A DNA stretch of 64,000 bases from contig VTFK01000026.1 of the NCBI GenBank assembly GCA_009617715.1, forward strand, positions 558,001 through 622,000. The letters run 5' to 3'. The translations under genes were made by a program, and so were the position numbers. This document shows positions 1 through 11,818 of the stretch, one piece after another; within the stretch, counting starts at the first letter, position 1; every line of letters begins with the position of its first letter. The notes below the pieces were generated by a model. It saw only the letters and a list, made by a program, of their open reading frames with translations. It was not told the DNA's origin and searched no databases. Source of the DNA: Plectrocnemia conspersa (taxonomy: Eukaryota > Arthropoda > Insecta > Trichoptera > Polycentropodidae).

Positions 1-29
1 TTTAGTATGAACGTTTGTTATGTTTTCAG

Positions 30-671
30 TTTTGTGAGCATGTAACGCTGCCTTCGATGGTGCGAATCAAAGAATTGTACGATAGCGAGGAACAGCTAAT
101 GAATTTATTATCAAAAAAGGATGAAGAAATATCGGAATATAAAAACGAAGGAGCTATTTGGCCAGATCACTTAAGTGAGTACCTGTATTGATTCTAAACA
201 TTGATTTGAAAAAGTCGTTACCTAATAATAATTTTGTATTTATGTATTCCAAATATATATGTATGTATTTATAGAACAAACAAATCAATTCGATATGAAT
301 AAACATAAGAAATCTTACAAGCCTTCCATGGAATTTTTAGATGATAAAAGCGTTTTATGTGTTTCAAACAATTTGTGTGAATCATTTGGAATCACTGCTA
401 AAAATATTGTTGTGTGAGTATATTATAAAATAATGTATATATTATTTTCTTATATAGTAAATAAATTAATATATTTTTCAGAGAATCTGTAATTAAAAAA
501 GCAAAAATAACTCCAAAGAAAGATAATACAGAAAATACTTCTTTGATTAAAAAAGAGGTAAAAGAGGAGAATATAATAAGTATAATTTCAGCAAATGCTG
601 TTGCAGAAAAAGAAAGCCTGTCAAATATGTCCAAGTTTAAAAGAAACAATAAGAGACGATTAAATTTGTAA
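30..671 (+). CDS. NHEJ1: XLF/NHEJ1-like non-homologous end-joining factor, 3' end (5' part outside window)
   Basis: Exons 30-174, 275-413 and 482-671 join in one frame to give the last 157 residues. Each junction has a good acceptor (for example ttttcag) and a gtgagt donor. The first exon reads CEHVTLP, then a coiled-coil-like stretch with LLSKKDEEISEYKNEGA. This matches what I recall of the end of the XLF coiled coil, which has a CEH, an LL..KD.EI..Y...GA pattern and then a disordered tail. The protein ends in a basic patch, SKFKRNNKRRLNL, similar in layout to the basic C-terminal Ku-binding motif of XLF. XLF bridges XRCC4-ligase IV at double-strand breaks in the nucleus. The tail between coiled coil and terminus is lysine-rich and low in complexity, as in the family. 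AATAAA signals follow near 993 and 1032. The head domain would lie upstream of the window, so the family call rests on a short conserved stretch and the tail. Confidence 0.66.
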
Positions 672-2876
672 ATTCAGTTTAATTATTGCATCACAACTGC
701 CAAATTAAACTATCGCTTATGTTATGGATTTTTTTAAATTATAAAAATAATATATAAACAAGTATTTTTTTAATGAATCAAAAATGTGCTGTATGTATTA
801 CGCCTAATTTATTTTTAATTATTTTTTAATAACCTTCAATCAAAAATTATTTATTTATTTTTACCTCATATTTCACATGTATAAATGTTATTTTCAATTT
901 TAAAATGAGATAGGTATTTCCAATTTAATTTTCTAAGAAACCTTAATTCCATGTATTAAGTTACTCTTTTTCCTTATATGCAAGATGAGGAAAATAAATA
1001 AATGTTGTGTATGAATGTTCTTATGTCTCAATGAAATAAAACATTTTTAAAAAGAAAACTTTATTTATTTTATACAAAGCGCTACTTACAATCTATGTAT
1101 GTACTTATCATATATATTGATTAAGTATAAACAAATACAATTCGTTGTTTTAAGTATATTATTATATTGATATTACAAGTATAACCTTCCAAATATATGT
1201 CTGTTATCACATTTTTATTGTTTTGTATGATTTTACAGCTAACATGTGTTATTTCTGCAACAGCATATACATATGTTGATCTACAAGTATTTGACTTAAT
1301 GCCAAAAAATAAAACTTGCGTTCCGTACAATGTTCAGTGTTAGATAAGGTTAAAAAACTAATCTTTTGACAAATTTAAGCATCTTATGTTAAAAATATTG
1401 TCAAATAACAAAAGAACAATAATAGTTTCTTTTGGTGTAAGCTTTTATATTTCACTTGCAGGAGCGCAAACAATTTTTGCAATTCATAAAAAAATGCATT
1501 ATTGTTTGTTTGATGAGAAATCTTGTTAGAAAATTAAAAAATTCCCATTTTCAAATAATAGTTTCATGCAGAACTTACAATATGTTAGAGAATATTGATT
1601 AATAACTTATTTAAAGACTTTTGTTATGTTATACGTATTTTTTCTAATTAAGTGAAGTATTGGATGTAATGTGTATATCTATATATTAACACAATAATAT
1701 GAGTATGTAAAGTTTGATCTATAATTTTCAATTCTTTTTTAATGGTTAAATGATAATTCTAACAACATTTTCATTATTGTAGTTTGTTTTATTAATAAAT
1801 GGTCCATTTGTTTGAGAAATTGAAATATTTCATAGATCGTCGAATAGTTCGACAAACTCTTAAAATTTGATTCCATCCGCGTCTAGCTATAGAGATTTAT
1901 TATATTATATATATTTTTTTAAAAAATTTTGAATAAAATAATAAATAAACTTAATTTTTACATTTAGTTTATTTTCTATTCTGAAATACCAAACTATTTA
2001 ATAAATATTATACATAAATATGACTTTAAATATTAGTATAAATCAATATTATATTTTTTTTAATATTTACCAACTTATTTTAGAGAATATACTATATAAT
2101 GGAAAGTATCAAATATACTGCTACTAGCACACAACAAAAAGAATAACAAGGGACTTTATCGTCTGTCAGCTGCTTCCATTGATCGGTTATCTGCTTCTCT
2201 GCAGTGTGTGGTGGCGTATCTTAGAGTCGGGCATTTTATACCTTAGGTTGTGAAGGTCTCCAGCGAATTACAACCACACAGAGATCATTCAACCAATTGT
2301 TGCGCTCATATATTCGACCGATGAAATATGTCCACACCTTGAAAGAGTGAAGTTTGTTAGATGAATAGATTTCGAAGGTCAAATAATGCAAAGGATAAAT
2401 ATTACCGGTCTTTTGTCTGTATTGTTGGTGCAATTATAATCTACAAAAGGGTATGAATTTTCTGTATTTACGATGGTAATACTGACATGCTTTGACACAT
2501 TGCTTATGAGTTCCTTTATGTCCAAAAGGATTATTTTATACTCTGGACATTACGAGGGTTTACCTTGGTGGTCAGTTCAGTGTTTGTCTATTATGTTATT
2601 GTTCCTGCGAGTTACCCTTTGTTTATTTTTACTAGTTACATTATTGTAATAATCGTTTGGTTACCCTTGGCATTAACTGTAAGAGTGTAAGAAGACGCAA
2701 GTAAGATAAAAAACAGCCCAGGTAGGAGGTTGAGTCTAACCTCAGTTCGCACAGAGATCCTAATCACTAATGAAAATTTGATTATGGGTAAAATATCAAA
2801 CAATCAGCTGTGGCCGCGTACGCCTTAAATGCTTTCGTCAGATTCAGATAATGATTTTGAAGATATTTTGTATCTG
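672..2876. other. AT-rich intergenic DNA downstream of the XLF-like gene
   Basis: The first 400 bases are probably 3' untranslated sequence and polyadenylation signals of the XLF-like gene. From about 2130 to 2800 the base composition is more even, and an open stretch on the minus strand near 2236-2433 has no recognisable domain. No gene is supported here. Confidence 0.5.
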
Positions 2877-3122
2877 TAGTAGTGTAGCTATGGGAAGCGG
2901 GCCACGCCGGGCGGCATATTCGCGATGGGATCGTCTAGTGTGGTTCTTAACCCTGAATGCACTAAAATATATATACGTATATATCCACGAATAACAAGAG
3001 CTTAACAATAACCAATTAATTATTTTAAGAAATGCTGATTTTATGACCCTGCAAAAAAATGTATGGGGGGGGGGCAATTTTAAGGATCGCCCCAGGTGGC
3101 ACATACCATAGGAACGCCACTG
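2877..3122 (-). mobile_element. hAT-type MITE, copy 1
   Basis: The ends read TAGTAGTGTAGCTA and (as reverse complement) CAGTGGCGTTCCTA. They are flanked by a near-perfect 8-bp duplication, TGTATCTG on the left and CGTATCTG on the right. The interior is an inverted copy of the element at 15320-15599, sharing the stretch with gatcgtctagtgtggttctt. Eight-bp duplications and CAGTG-type ends are the hallmark of the hAT superfamily. It encodes nothing; the 96-codon open frame across it is incidental. Confidence 0.8.
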
Positions 3123-3222
3123 CGTATCTGGCATGTTAAAACACTTGAAAATTGAAAGAATATATCGGGTTTATCCAATTAATAAACGAAGAAGGAATAG
3201 AGGCGAATTTAATGGTCTAGTA

Positions 3223-3359
3223 CAGTGATTCCCAAAGTGGTCTATATCGACCCCCAGGGGTCTATGATAACCTGCAAGGGGTCTACGTCAGCGAAAAAAA
3301 ATTTGGGGGTCCATGAAATAAAAATGGGGGTCCACTGAAGTGGATCTCAACAACCACTG
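3223..3359. mobile_element. Short hAT-like MITE with CAGTG ends
   Basis: It begins CAGTGATTCCCAAAGTGG and ends with the reverse complement of CAGTGGTTGTTGAGATCC, the usual ends of small hAT elements. It contains repeated GGGGTCTA/GGGGGTCCA blocks. I could not define a clean target duplication. Confidence 0.55.
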
Positions 3360-3504
3360 ATAGTACCTATCTACTTACATTATAATCTTATAAAATAAAG
3401 ACATATACATTATTTATAAAATTGTGTAAGTTGTAGGATGTAGGCATTCGCTTTGTGGTCGCAATACATTTTGAACTTGTAAAAATCTGCACATAATGAT
3501 ATAC

Positions 3505-3625
3505 CACCGTGATTCTCAAAGTGGTCTATATCGACCCCTAGGGGTCGACGACGACCTGCAAGGGGTCCATGTCAGTGAAAAATAAAATTGGGGATCCATG
3601 AGATGTAAATGTGGGTGACTTTATT
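3505..3625. repeat. Second, partial copy of the 3223-3359 repeat
   Basis: The sequence CCGTGATTCTCAAAGTGGTC and the following GACCCC-AGGGGTC block repeat the left half of the element at 3223 in the same orientation, about 285 bp downstream. The right terminus is missing. GGGGGTCTACC and GTGGTCTATGAG fragments recur near 3758 and 3790, so more decayed copies follow. Confidence 0.6.
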
Positions 3626-5451
3626 TTTGTCTTTCAATGAATGGAATAATCCACATAGACAGATAGTAGAAATCTTTTAAAGTGAGTAGCACGATACCAG
3701 CTGTCAAAAACACATTTGAAGTTGACGAATTTGCAAAAAAGCAATATCAAGCAAGCAGGGGGTCTACCCAAAAACGAAAAACATGGCAAGTGGTCTATGA
3801 GACAAAAAAGTTTAGGGACCTCTAGTCTAGTAAAAGAACTAGAGGGCCATTTTCATTTTAGAATGACCAAAACACAATTTGAAGAAATACATACGACCTA
3901 ATTATTCAGTGGAGCATAAAAAATGATTTCTGGAAAAAATATTATTTTTAATAAAAAGTATAAAAGTTTTTAAGCTGATTCTAAATGTATAATTTTAACT
4001 AATTTTATGTTTAGTTTAAGAGTAACAAGAGTCAGGGCAGCGGTAGGGGTTGTAATGTCGATCGAAATCGAACGATCGCCATCAGGACACAATGCGTCAT
4101 GATACACGGGTCTACAGTAATGTGCATCTACCCATATAAAATGCATGAAACCGATATCATTCTGACGCGCCACGTCACATCACGACACGATGGTGTGTAC
4201 TTGCCTAAACTCATGTCTGTTAGTCACAGTATTGTTCATGCTACTCTCAACGTAACAATAATACATAAAAAAATAAATTGGATATTTTTTTTATTAAATA
4301 ATGTATATATCATTTATGTGAGACTAAACAGCATTATAACTTCATAAATTAATCAAAGACGATTATCAGAAATTACAATATTTTATTGCAAAAAATATGT
4401 CAATTAACAAAAAATATGGCAATGGCATAAAAAATTACACATCTTCTACATAAATACAATTATTTCGAGAATTACCTATTTAATTATTCATAATAACGTT
4501 TGGCATGTAGTTAAGTCTTCTCGGTGTGACAATAAATGTAAATTTTGAAATAAATTCCTTGTTCGTTTTTTTAATAGTAAAGTTATAAATCATCATTTAA
4601 AATTTGTCGACATATCCTGACGCTTCAAATAGTTTTATAATGACAACCTTCGAAATACATCATTGACACGAGGATCACAAACAAACGAGTATAAGACTAT
4701 TAAATTATAACTACGAATCATAACATTAAATGTACAATAATTTACATACCGCTTAAAACCATTGTCTGTAAATAATGATTACAAAACATTGTTAAAATTT
4801 TAAGATTATTTAAATGCAACACAGTCAACGTTCACATTAACGCTATATAATATAATTTGTATGTTATATGTAATTATAAACGTTTCGAACTTTTCATAAA
4901 TCCATCTTTACACAAGTTAATTTCATAGCTGAGATCTATCGAGTAATCTCTAATATGTACAAATACGTAATAACCGGTTATTTAAAAATTTGACAAATGC
5001 TCATCAAAAATACATATTTTTTTATACCCATTAAAATGTATTAAAAATAGTTTTTTATATTCCAAAACTTTGTAAAAAGGAGAATAACTTAAAATTATCA
5101 TATACCAAAATAATCCCATAATTATTTAATAAAAATACATGTATAAAAACTGCGATCAGTACAAATGTTAATGTCAATATTGACATAATATACAACCTGT
5201 CAAATTCTATACATACTAAAGTTAGAAATCACATTAAGTTGAAATATTAAATGCATTATTTATTAATCATAAAATAATACTGATACAATAAAATTATATA
5301 AAAACAGTAAAGCTATAAATATGAAAGAAAGCTTAAATTATAGTCAATGTTACATTTATAATATGAATATATACAGTATAGTCAATCACAATGGCAGTGA
5401 AATATTAAGAATACAGATAAGTAGGAGTTTTGAGTTGATCGCGAACAAATA
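3626..5451. other. Intergenic DNA, including the likely 3' UTR of CACHD1
   Basis: The stretch from about 4400 to 5451 is AT-rich and lies directly behind the minus-strand CACHD1 stop codon. Minus-strand AATAAA hexamers occur at 5264-5259 and 4387-4382 and could end the transcript. A more GC-rich patch at 4020-4250 includes CGATCGAAATCGAACGATCG, an imperfect inverted repeat, and I cannot assign it. The 61-codon frame at 3716-3901 overlaps decayed hAT repeats and is not supported as a gene. Confidence 0.4.
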
Positions 5452-8400
5452 TTATGCTGCTTCCATATTCCTATGAACAGTAACAGGAGCGATAACATTA
5501 TTTCTACCATACGGTAACACGGTAATCGGGTCTGTAATATTTGTTCTCAATAGAATGTTTGAACTTTGTGTCAAATCTCCAGAAGAGTTTGCTTCCGACG
5601 AAGTGAGTGTTTCCACAGTGCCGAAAGCTAAATGTTCGGAATCGTCGTGCGGAGTCATGGTTGAATATCCATGATCGGATTCGCCGGTAGTGTTGGGCCG
5701 CTTGTAGCCGGTGAGTACTCTATACGGCGAAATCGGCACAGTCACCATGTCGTTGGCTAGTAGTAACTTTTCTTGATGGCCCGAGTGTTCGTCGTGTATG
5801 TCGTCTTCGGAAGGTATATGGCTCATCTGTACGGCCGGATCTGGCCACGTGTCCGGTGTCACTCCGATGTACGCATCCGAAGCTGAATTTACAGATAAAT
5901 TTTGTTTATAACAATATACAGCTAAAGCTAAAATTAAGCAAACTGCAACAATGCAACCGGCTATGGGCCCTACAGCCGAATACGTAGCTAAGATGTCATC
6001 TTGCATTACGTGACCTAAAGAACCTTCTCCGTAAGGTGTAACGGCGCCGAAGACACCTCCGAAGCAAGCGGCTTGATTCGAACAAAACGGCGACGAAAGT
6101 AAAGTTTCACCGTCGTTATCCGTCCTACACCATTCGCACCCTAAAACGCCTAAGCAATTTGATTCGGTTCTGTAAGTGTCGCATTGAAAATCGAAGCACG
6201 GTTTGAGATGCGTCGCCATATTATAAAAGAAATGGTTTTTATGATTGTTTTTCTCGGGTTGTAATTCGCAAATAGGTACGGATACGGAGCTGGAGTTGCA
6301 CGATAGCGGTTCGGGTAATGCGCATTCGCAAGGACATTCGCATTCGTTTTGTTCCATGCGATTGCAAATCAAACATAGTCGATCTACTACATTACAGGCG
6401 CAAAAAGCTCCCATATCGCATGTCGAATTTACCATTCCGAAAAACGTATTAGTTCCTTGAATCGCCGCTATATGATAACGGGCGCAATGTTCTCCGTTAA
6501 TCACATTAGTCAACACTTCAGAGATGGACGTATTAAATGAATAAAATCTTTGCAAAGTTCCGTCTACAAAGTTTTTACACAAATTTTTCTGAACGAAGTT
6601 CTTATGATTCAACATGTCGATCGCAATCAGCGATTCCTTATGAGTTATGTGTTGCTGTTCGATCGGTCCGGTTTTCCGGCGATCGAAAAGACTGGGATGC
6701 GATAGCAAATAACCCTGTTCGTCCATTATAAAACATTTGACATTAGGAGTGGAGCAAAAGCGAGATGAATCTGCGACTATCTTATGCAAGAAACCGATAG
6801 TTATATCCATGGCGACGACGAGCGATGGTTTAACATTACTGAATGAATCTTTTAACGCATACGATATCGTGACTATATATCCGGCGCCTCCAGCGTCCAG
6901 ATACGGCTGTGTTAATATTATCCTTCCAGGATTTTGAACCGCTTTCATGAACCAAGCTTTTCGATTCGGTTCATAATCCGATTCTAAAACTGAACCTGGG
7001 AACATCACTAAAACGCCGTGATCAGTAGCAGCGTATCGTCTCACTACGTATTTATTGTACGATCCGTGAATGTATTGTCGTTTGTAATAATTCAGCATCG
7101 GATATAACAGACCGACGTCGTTGCGTATTTCCAATTTTAATCCAGGATTGGAAAGCAATCTAGAAGTATCTTTCAAGTATGCCATGCAGCTCTGCAAAAC
7201 TTTAAACGACATATCTTTTCCGCTCTTGATATTGTATAGATAATTAAACGGCGATTGAAAACTCGACGGGCTCAAATATAACGTTCCTCTATCGACGGTG
7301 GAAACTTGCTTGAAATGTCGACAGAGCTCCCCATTCGGCGGCGGCCATAAGTCTATTCGATGATATTGCAATTCGCGTATCGAGCGATTCATCACTCGTC
7401 TAGTGTAATTGGACAAATTTTCATCGTTTTTATCTATTTCAGATGCGATACAAATGATGTAAGTATTTTTAACCCACTTCCAAATGTAAACGACGGCTTT
7501 TGATTCATAACGGATGACGCTTTTTCCGCTGGAATTGGAGAACATGGCTGATTTGACTGTTTCGAATCTTGGATCGATTTCTAAGAAGGATATATCTACG
7601 AGTTTTGGCTTCGCTGCTATCGCTTCCGGTCTAGAATAAGACGAATGCATTATCACATATCCGTCAAAGTTGACAATGAAAGCTCGACGCTTGTTCGCGT
7701 GCTGATTGAAATAAATGATATCTTGAGCGAGATCAGCTAGATATAAATCGACGATAATAAGACCACGTGCGGCAGATGGTAATAAAAATGGTACGAGTAG
7801 ATCTCGTTGAATAGGATCCCAAATGGGATTGGCTGCTAGCATATTATTATCCCCGATTTCTCTGCTCATACTTAAAAGTAAAATCGAGGACAGTTGACCG
7901 ATCGTAAATAACGAATCGTATTGCACATTTACTCCTCTGCAAATTGAAAATTCAGCATTTTCACTACAGTTTGGCATTTTAAGCAAATCGATTTTCCAAA
8001 ATGATTCTATATGGTTTGACGATCCGACGTTACACGTGTTAATAACGACACTATAATTGAGGTTTTTATCCATTCTTTCGATAACATTTGAGACATTTTG
8101 TGCTTGTTTTATCCAATTGGCATCTGAACCGATATAGATGATTATTACATTTTGAGAATAGTCGAAAAATGAATCAGTTATTTGAGCAATTTTATTAGAA
8201 ATATCCATTGTCTCGTTGGCGATCTCTAGATGATCGATATATTCAATCAAAAATTCCTTATTTTTTTCTAAATCCAAAATTGAAAATGTACAATTTTTGA
8301 CGCCTTTAAAAGACTTGTCTTCGTCGTATTCTGCTAATATTTCAATAGTGTCAGTTTCTTGTAATAGATTTAATATTTCAACAGTTATCGATTTGGCTAT

Positions 8401-9035
8401 TTGCAATTCGTTGGTACTTATATCTTTTCCGTTATCGACAATTACGGCGACTCTTTTAGAAAAAAAGGTTGATAATATCTGTGAAATAAGCTTCTCAATC
8501 TGGCGTCGTCTGATAGCAGTCTGCATTCGGACGGAGTAGCACCGTCTGCGGCCGATAGGAAATATTGGCGTTTGATTTTCAAGTCATAGACGTCTTCGAA
8601 TCGTTTAGTGGCCAATATGAGCCGCTCGAGAGTCTCCGGCGAGTTTGACGATAAGTTTTGTTCTTTTTCTCTGTAGTGCGGATTTCTCTTCATGGCGTTG
8701 AGCGGACAAGGAAGCACGAAAGAACCCAGGGACGTGTCGTTGTCGACCGATTTCTTCATTTCGACGAGAGCGGTGTGGGTCGCGGTCAATTTGGCCGCCA
8801 GTCTATCCGCAGCCGCGAGCAACAGGTCCGAAGCAGGTCTTCCCGGCCAAGCTCCGGCGGCCAGTTCGGCGAGGGGCGCTCGTCCGGCGCGCTCCGCGGC
8901 GGCTCTCAGTTGCGTTCCGGCAGCCACAGCCGCCGAAGCCACCGACGCGGACGCCGGAGATCCGTCCGAAGCCATCGCAGTCATCGCCAGCGTTAATATT
9001 GTCAGCCATCGCAGTTCGAAGCGTACCGCTTCCAT
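5452..9035 (-). CDS. CACHD1: CACHD1 orthologue (VWA and cache domain-containing membrane protein), single exon, frame broken at a T7 run
   Basis: CACHD1 is a type I membrane relative of the calcium-channel alpha2-delta subunits and modulates CaV3 channels. Read from ATG at 9035 with one -1 shift at 8460-8466, it gives 1194 residues (human about 1270). Start: the upstream in-frame codon at 9050 is TTG, and the ATG at 9035 opens a signal peptide (MEAVRFELRWLTILTLAMTA). Near residue 195 comes a degenerate VWA-like strand (KRVAVIVDNGKDIS), then cache regions around 395-465 and 665-760 (YVVRRYAATDHGVL, GGAGYIVTISY). A Cys-rich block lies near 869-900 (FCACNVVDRLCLICNRMEQN), one membrane segment near 1022-1046 (GPIAGCIVAVCLILALAVY), and a cytoplasmic tail with TGESDHGYSTMTPHDDSE. 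These blocks match the vertebrate protein closely. Residues 1-192 and 193-1194 lie in different frames. There are no introns, unlike its neighbours. Family assignment is very secure; whether this copy is intact is not. Confidence 0.93.
8458..8468 (-). other. Frame break in CACHD1: T7 run forming a T_TTT_TTT heptamer in the zero frame
   Basis: On the coding strand the upstream frame reads CAA CCT TTT TTT CTA and stops five codons after the run. The downstream frame continues TCT AAA AGA GTC GCC for a thousand codons. Homology to vertebrate CACHD1 switches exactly here: a ..RP-x-SK..VVI(L/V)D.G pattern needs QPFF from the first frame and SKRVAVIVDNG from the second. One extra T, two fewer T, or a -1 ribosomal slip would each join them. 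Confidence 0.85.
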
Positions 9036-9909
9036 TGACGTTTTGTACAATCTTCTCGCGGATTAAAGGATCCTTTTGTATGCGATAATCTTGCGCCGAA
9101 TCCACCAGGACATTTTATTGAAATGCATACTTAAATCTTTGCTTTATATTCCGATATATTGTTTAACAACATGTCGAAACCGAGAACTGTCAACGAGCAC
9201 AGAATGATCTCAACAACGATTTTAGTGACCATGTAACATATTATTCAAAATTTTGCACTTAAATATTTATTTTAATTACAAACCTTTTATTTTAATGCAG
9301 GGATATTAGTTAATAACTCGTTTATTTTATTAAAAAAAATACTTTTATTAAAATTAATAATTAGTTCTTGAAGTGGTTATTTGTGAGCAGCTTAAGTAAG
9401 GTGACTAGACGTCCCCATTTGAACTGGATTTTCCTCCATTGATCTTTTTTGTCTATTTTGAGCAAAATAAATACAGAAATAATCTATTTTTTAAATTGGT
9501 ATGAAAATGCATAATAATATCCATTTTTTAATCATTTTGTTTTGATATTTTTTCAAATTCAAAATTCAAATTTCCAAAACGAAAATAAGACATTTAATTA
9601 TGTTACTACTGACTACTTACTAACTTACAACCAAACATACAAAAATTTTTTTCAAGGCAACAGCTGCAAAACTATTATTAAAAAAATGAGCTATTTTTGT
9701 TTTTATTAAATTTTATAAGTACTTTTGATTGTCTGATATGCTATATATATTTCAGATACAATATAATTACAATATTGTTTGTTTGTTAGTTAATGTTTAT
9801 TTCTGCGCTCACCCAAAATAATCCTCTTCAGCATTAACTTCTTTTGATTCTTTCTCTCTCTCTCCTTGTCGCATCAGAACAGTATGTGTATTTATTGTTA
9901 ATATTTTGC
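9036..9909. other. 5' flank of CACHD1, no gene seen
   Basis: The CpG-rich CACHD1 5' end stops near 9110 and the rest is AT-rich. A short TC microsatellite lies near 9850-9866. The CACHD1 promoter is expected here, but no clear TATA box or initiator stands out. Confidence 0.4.
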
Positions 9910-10276
9910 AGAGTCGACCCGAAGAACAGTCGCCCGGGGCGCTAGCCCCGAAAGGTGTGCCAATTATTCCGAAGGGGGGCGCCATTTGATTATATATAAC
10001 ATGGTATTGGAAGTTTGTTTAAGCGCAAGCAGCGCCGTCCACTTGGCAAAAAATGATTTTATTTATTTATTTAGTGATGCTGCGAGAGCTGATAAAAAGG
10101 TCACCTCGGAAATTTTTGTTTGTTTAAAAATGTCCGAGATGTGATCCTCTTTTAAAGCTGCTAAAATTTCCCAGATGACCTTTTTTATAGCTCTCGCAAC
10201 ATTCCAAAATGTACAAAAAAAAAAATCTACATGACAGGGCCCGGGCCTTGATATTCTTAGGCCGGCCCTGATATTT
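9910..10276 (-). mobile_element. Decayed non-autonomous element with CAGGGCCGGCC end, probably hAT
   Basis: On the minus strand the sequence starts CAGGGCCGGCCTAAG at 10276, an end typical of many hAT families. The other side (9910-9985) is a GC-rich block with GGGGCGCTAGCCCC and GGGGGGCGCC. Inside lies a 38-bp inverted repeat (listed separately). No target duplication could be fixed, so the boundaries are approximate. Confidence 0.4.
10079..10200. repeat. Inverted repeat, 38-bp arms, 46-bp loop
   Basis: The left arm 10079-10116 (gctgcgagagctgataaaaa...) and right arm 10163-10200 match as reverse complements with only a few differences. The transcript of either strand would fold into a long hairpin. 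It lies within the CAGGGCC-ended repeat, which is the simplest origin. Confidence 0.75.
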
Positions 10277-10640
10277 TGTTGTAACATGAAAGGCGTTAGA
10301 CTAATGTATTACTACTGGGTAAATACAATCAACACATATTAAGTAAGCAGTGAAACACCAGACTGAAATTGGCCCGTACATTTTAATAATTAAAAAATAT
10401 AATAACAGCGAAGTCACTATGCATGATCTAGTTTTATTTTATTTTAATATTTATTAGTGAGATTAGAAAAAGCTAGGAAAACATTATCTGTAATGATTAA
10501 TCAGAATTATAAATATTTAATCATTACTGATTCTTATCTAAATTGAAAAAACATTAGGGTTCATATGGGATTCGAACCCAGGACTTTTCGGTATTTACAC
10601 ATAGATACTTTATCAATACCTGTGTTTTTAAAGAAAAAAA
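10277..10640 (-). mobile_element. Diverged tRNA-derived SINE copy, minus strand
   Basis: At the left, ATGAAAGGCGTTAGACTAATGTATTAC and ACACCAGACTGAAA parallel the tail and body of the SINEs at 14190 and 63581. At the right, the minus strand reads CTGGGTTCGAATCCCA, a tRNA T-arm/B-box, near 10570-10590. Length and order agree with the other copies, but divergence is high and the head differs from theirs. Confidence 0.45.
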
Positions 10641-11690
10641 TCATTAAAATTTATTTATTTATTAGGCATCGATCGGGAAGGAGCTATCTTTCTGTTGGTT
10701 CGCTAATAGTTTTCCACTGCCGCTAGTGTTACTCCATGCTTACAATTCGTATCGTCCCCTTTCCCACAAAGCGATAGTTTATGTTTTTGTTTATCAGCTC
10801 AATAAAAATGGGTGCTAATATATATTCGAAATATAAATTGTCTGTCGAGCTAACAATATAATAACGTATTTTTATCATTTCAACTAAAGAGCTGAGGGGA
10901 AGCAGAGTTTCAGAGGCTAAATTTCAAAAGCTTAAATCCCACTTTAGAGAACATAATACTGTGGGTACTATTTATTTATTTTATTATAACCAAAACTAGG
11001 CGGTGAAATGTGACGGGATTTGACGTACGGCGGTACCTCGTCCGTCGACTACTCATAGCATCGTTTTAATACGTAACCTAAAGTGCAAACTTTCAATAAA
11101 TACTACTGCAGTAGCCCAATTTGTGTCTAATTGCCACCAGCTACCACCCGTTCCCCAAAAATACGAAAAAAAGTTCAAAAAATGGTATTTTGTGTATTAT
11201 ATTATATATTGTGTAAAAATTGGATTATAAATTAATTGTCATAAAGTAAAATTCATCGTAAGATTGGCGCAATTAATCGTTATAAATAAATCACATAATA
11301 AATATATAGTTAAAATAATTAATGTCGATCTACAATTAATTCTGATTTTTCCAATTCCGCATTCCGCAGTATTGGCCAAAATACTGTGAAAATTTATGTA
11401 TATGTTATGAACATATTTAAAGAAAAAAATATATATTAAAAAAAAAAGATTTTAATATTTCACATTTTTGTTGTTGTAAAATTATTACATTTTTTTGTCG
11501 ACATAAAACAGAACCTTACAGGACGCTGATTACAAAATTTGCTATATTATTACATCATTTTATAAACATCTACTTGTTTTCGTCTAATAAAATATACACT
11601 ATGCAGCAACTAAAAATATTTATCATATATTGCTGTTACATTTTAATGCAATTTTAGTACGGTAATATAGTAAGGAAGTATTGTATATAT
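10641..11690. other. Intergenic DNA, nothing identified
   Basis: A moderately GC region from about 10670 to 11160 shows no reading frame or repeat that I recognise. The remainder is AT-rich. Confidence 0.4.
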
Positions 11691-11818
11691 CAGTGCTACG
11701 TAAATGCTGGTCCGTGGACCAGCGTTTTATGTAGTTAACCATTGGTTAATATGTGGTCCCTAGTTAATATTTAAAAATATATACTGGTTCACGTAACGAA
11801 AAAGTTTGAGTGGTACTG
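11691..11818. mobile_element. Small hAT-like MITE (128 bp)
   Basis: The ends are CAGTGCTACGT and, as reverse complement, CAGTACCACTCAAAC. The flanks GTATATAT and ATATATGT agree at six of eight positions, consistent with an 8-bp target duplication in AT-rich DNA. A TGGTCCGTGGACCA palindrome sits near the left end. It lies about 290 bp upstream of the Rab start codon. Confidence 0.5.

Noticed and set aside
3716..3901. 61-codon frame containing FRMTKTQFEEIHTT, faintly like Harbinger transposases
   Set aside because: It overlaps decayed hAT repeat fragments, and the resemblance is too short to support a transposase.
8658..9066. Open frames of 112 and 124 codons on the plus strand and a 100-codon frame on the minus strand
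   Set aside because: They are shadows of the CpG-rich CACHD1 5' coding region in other frames.
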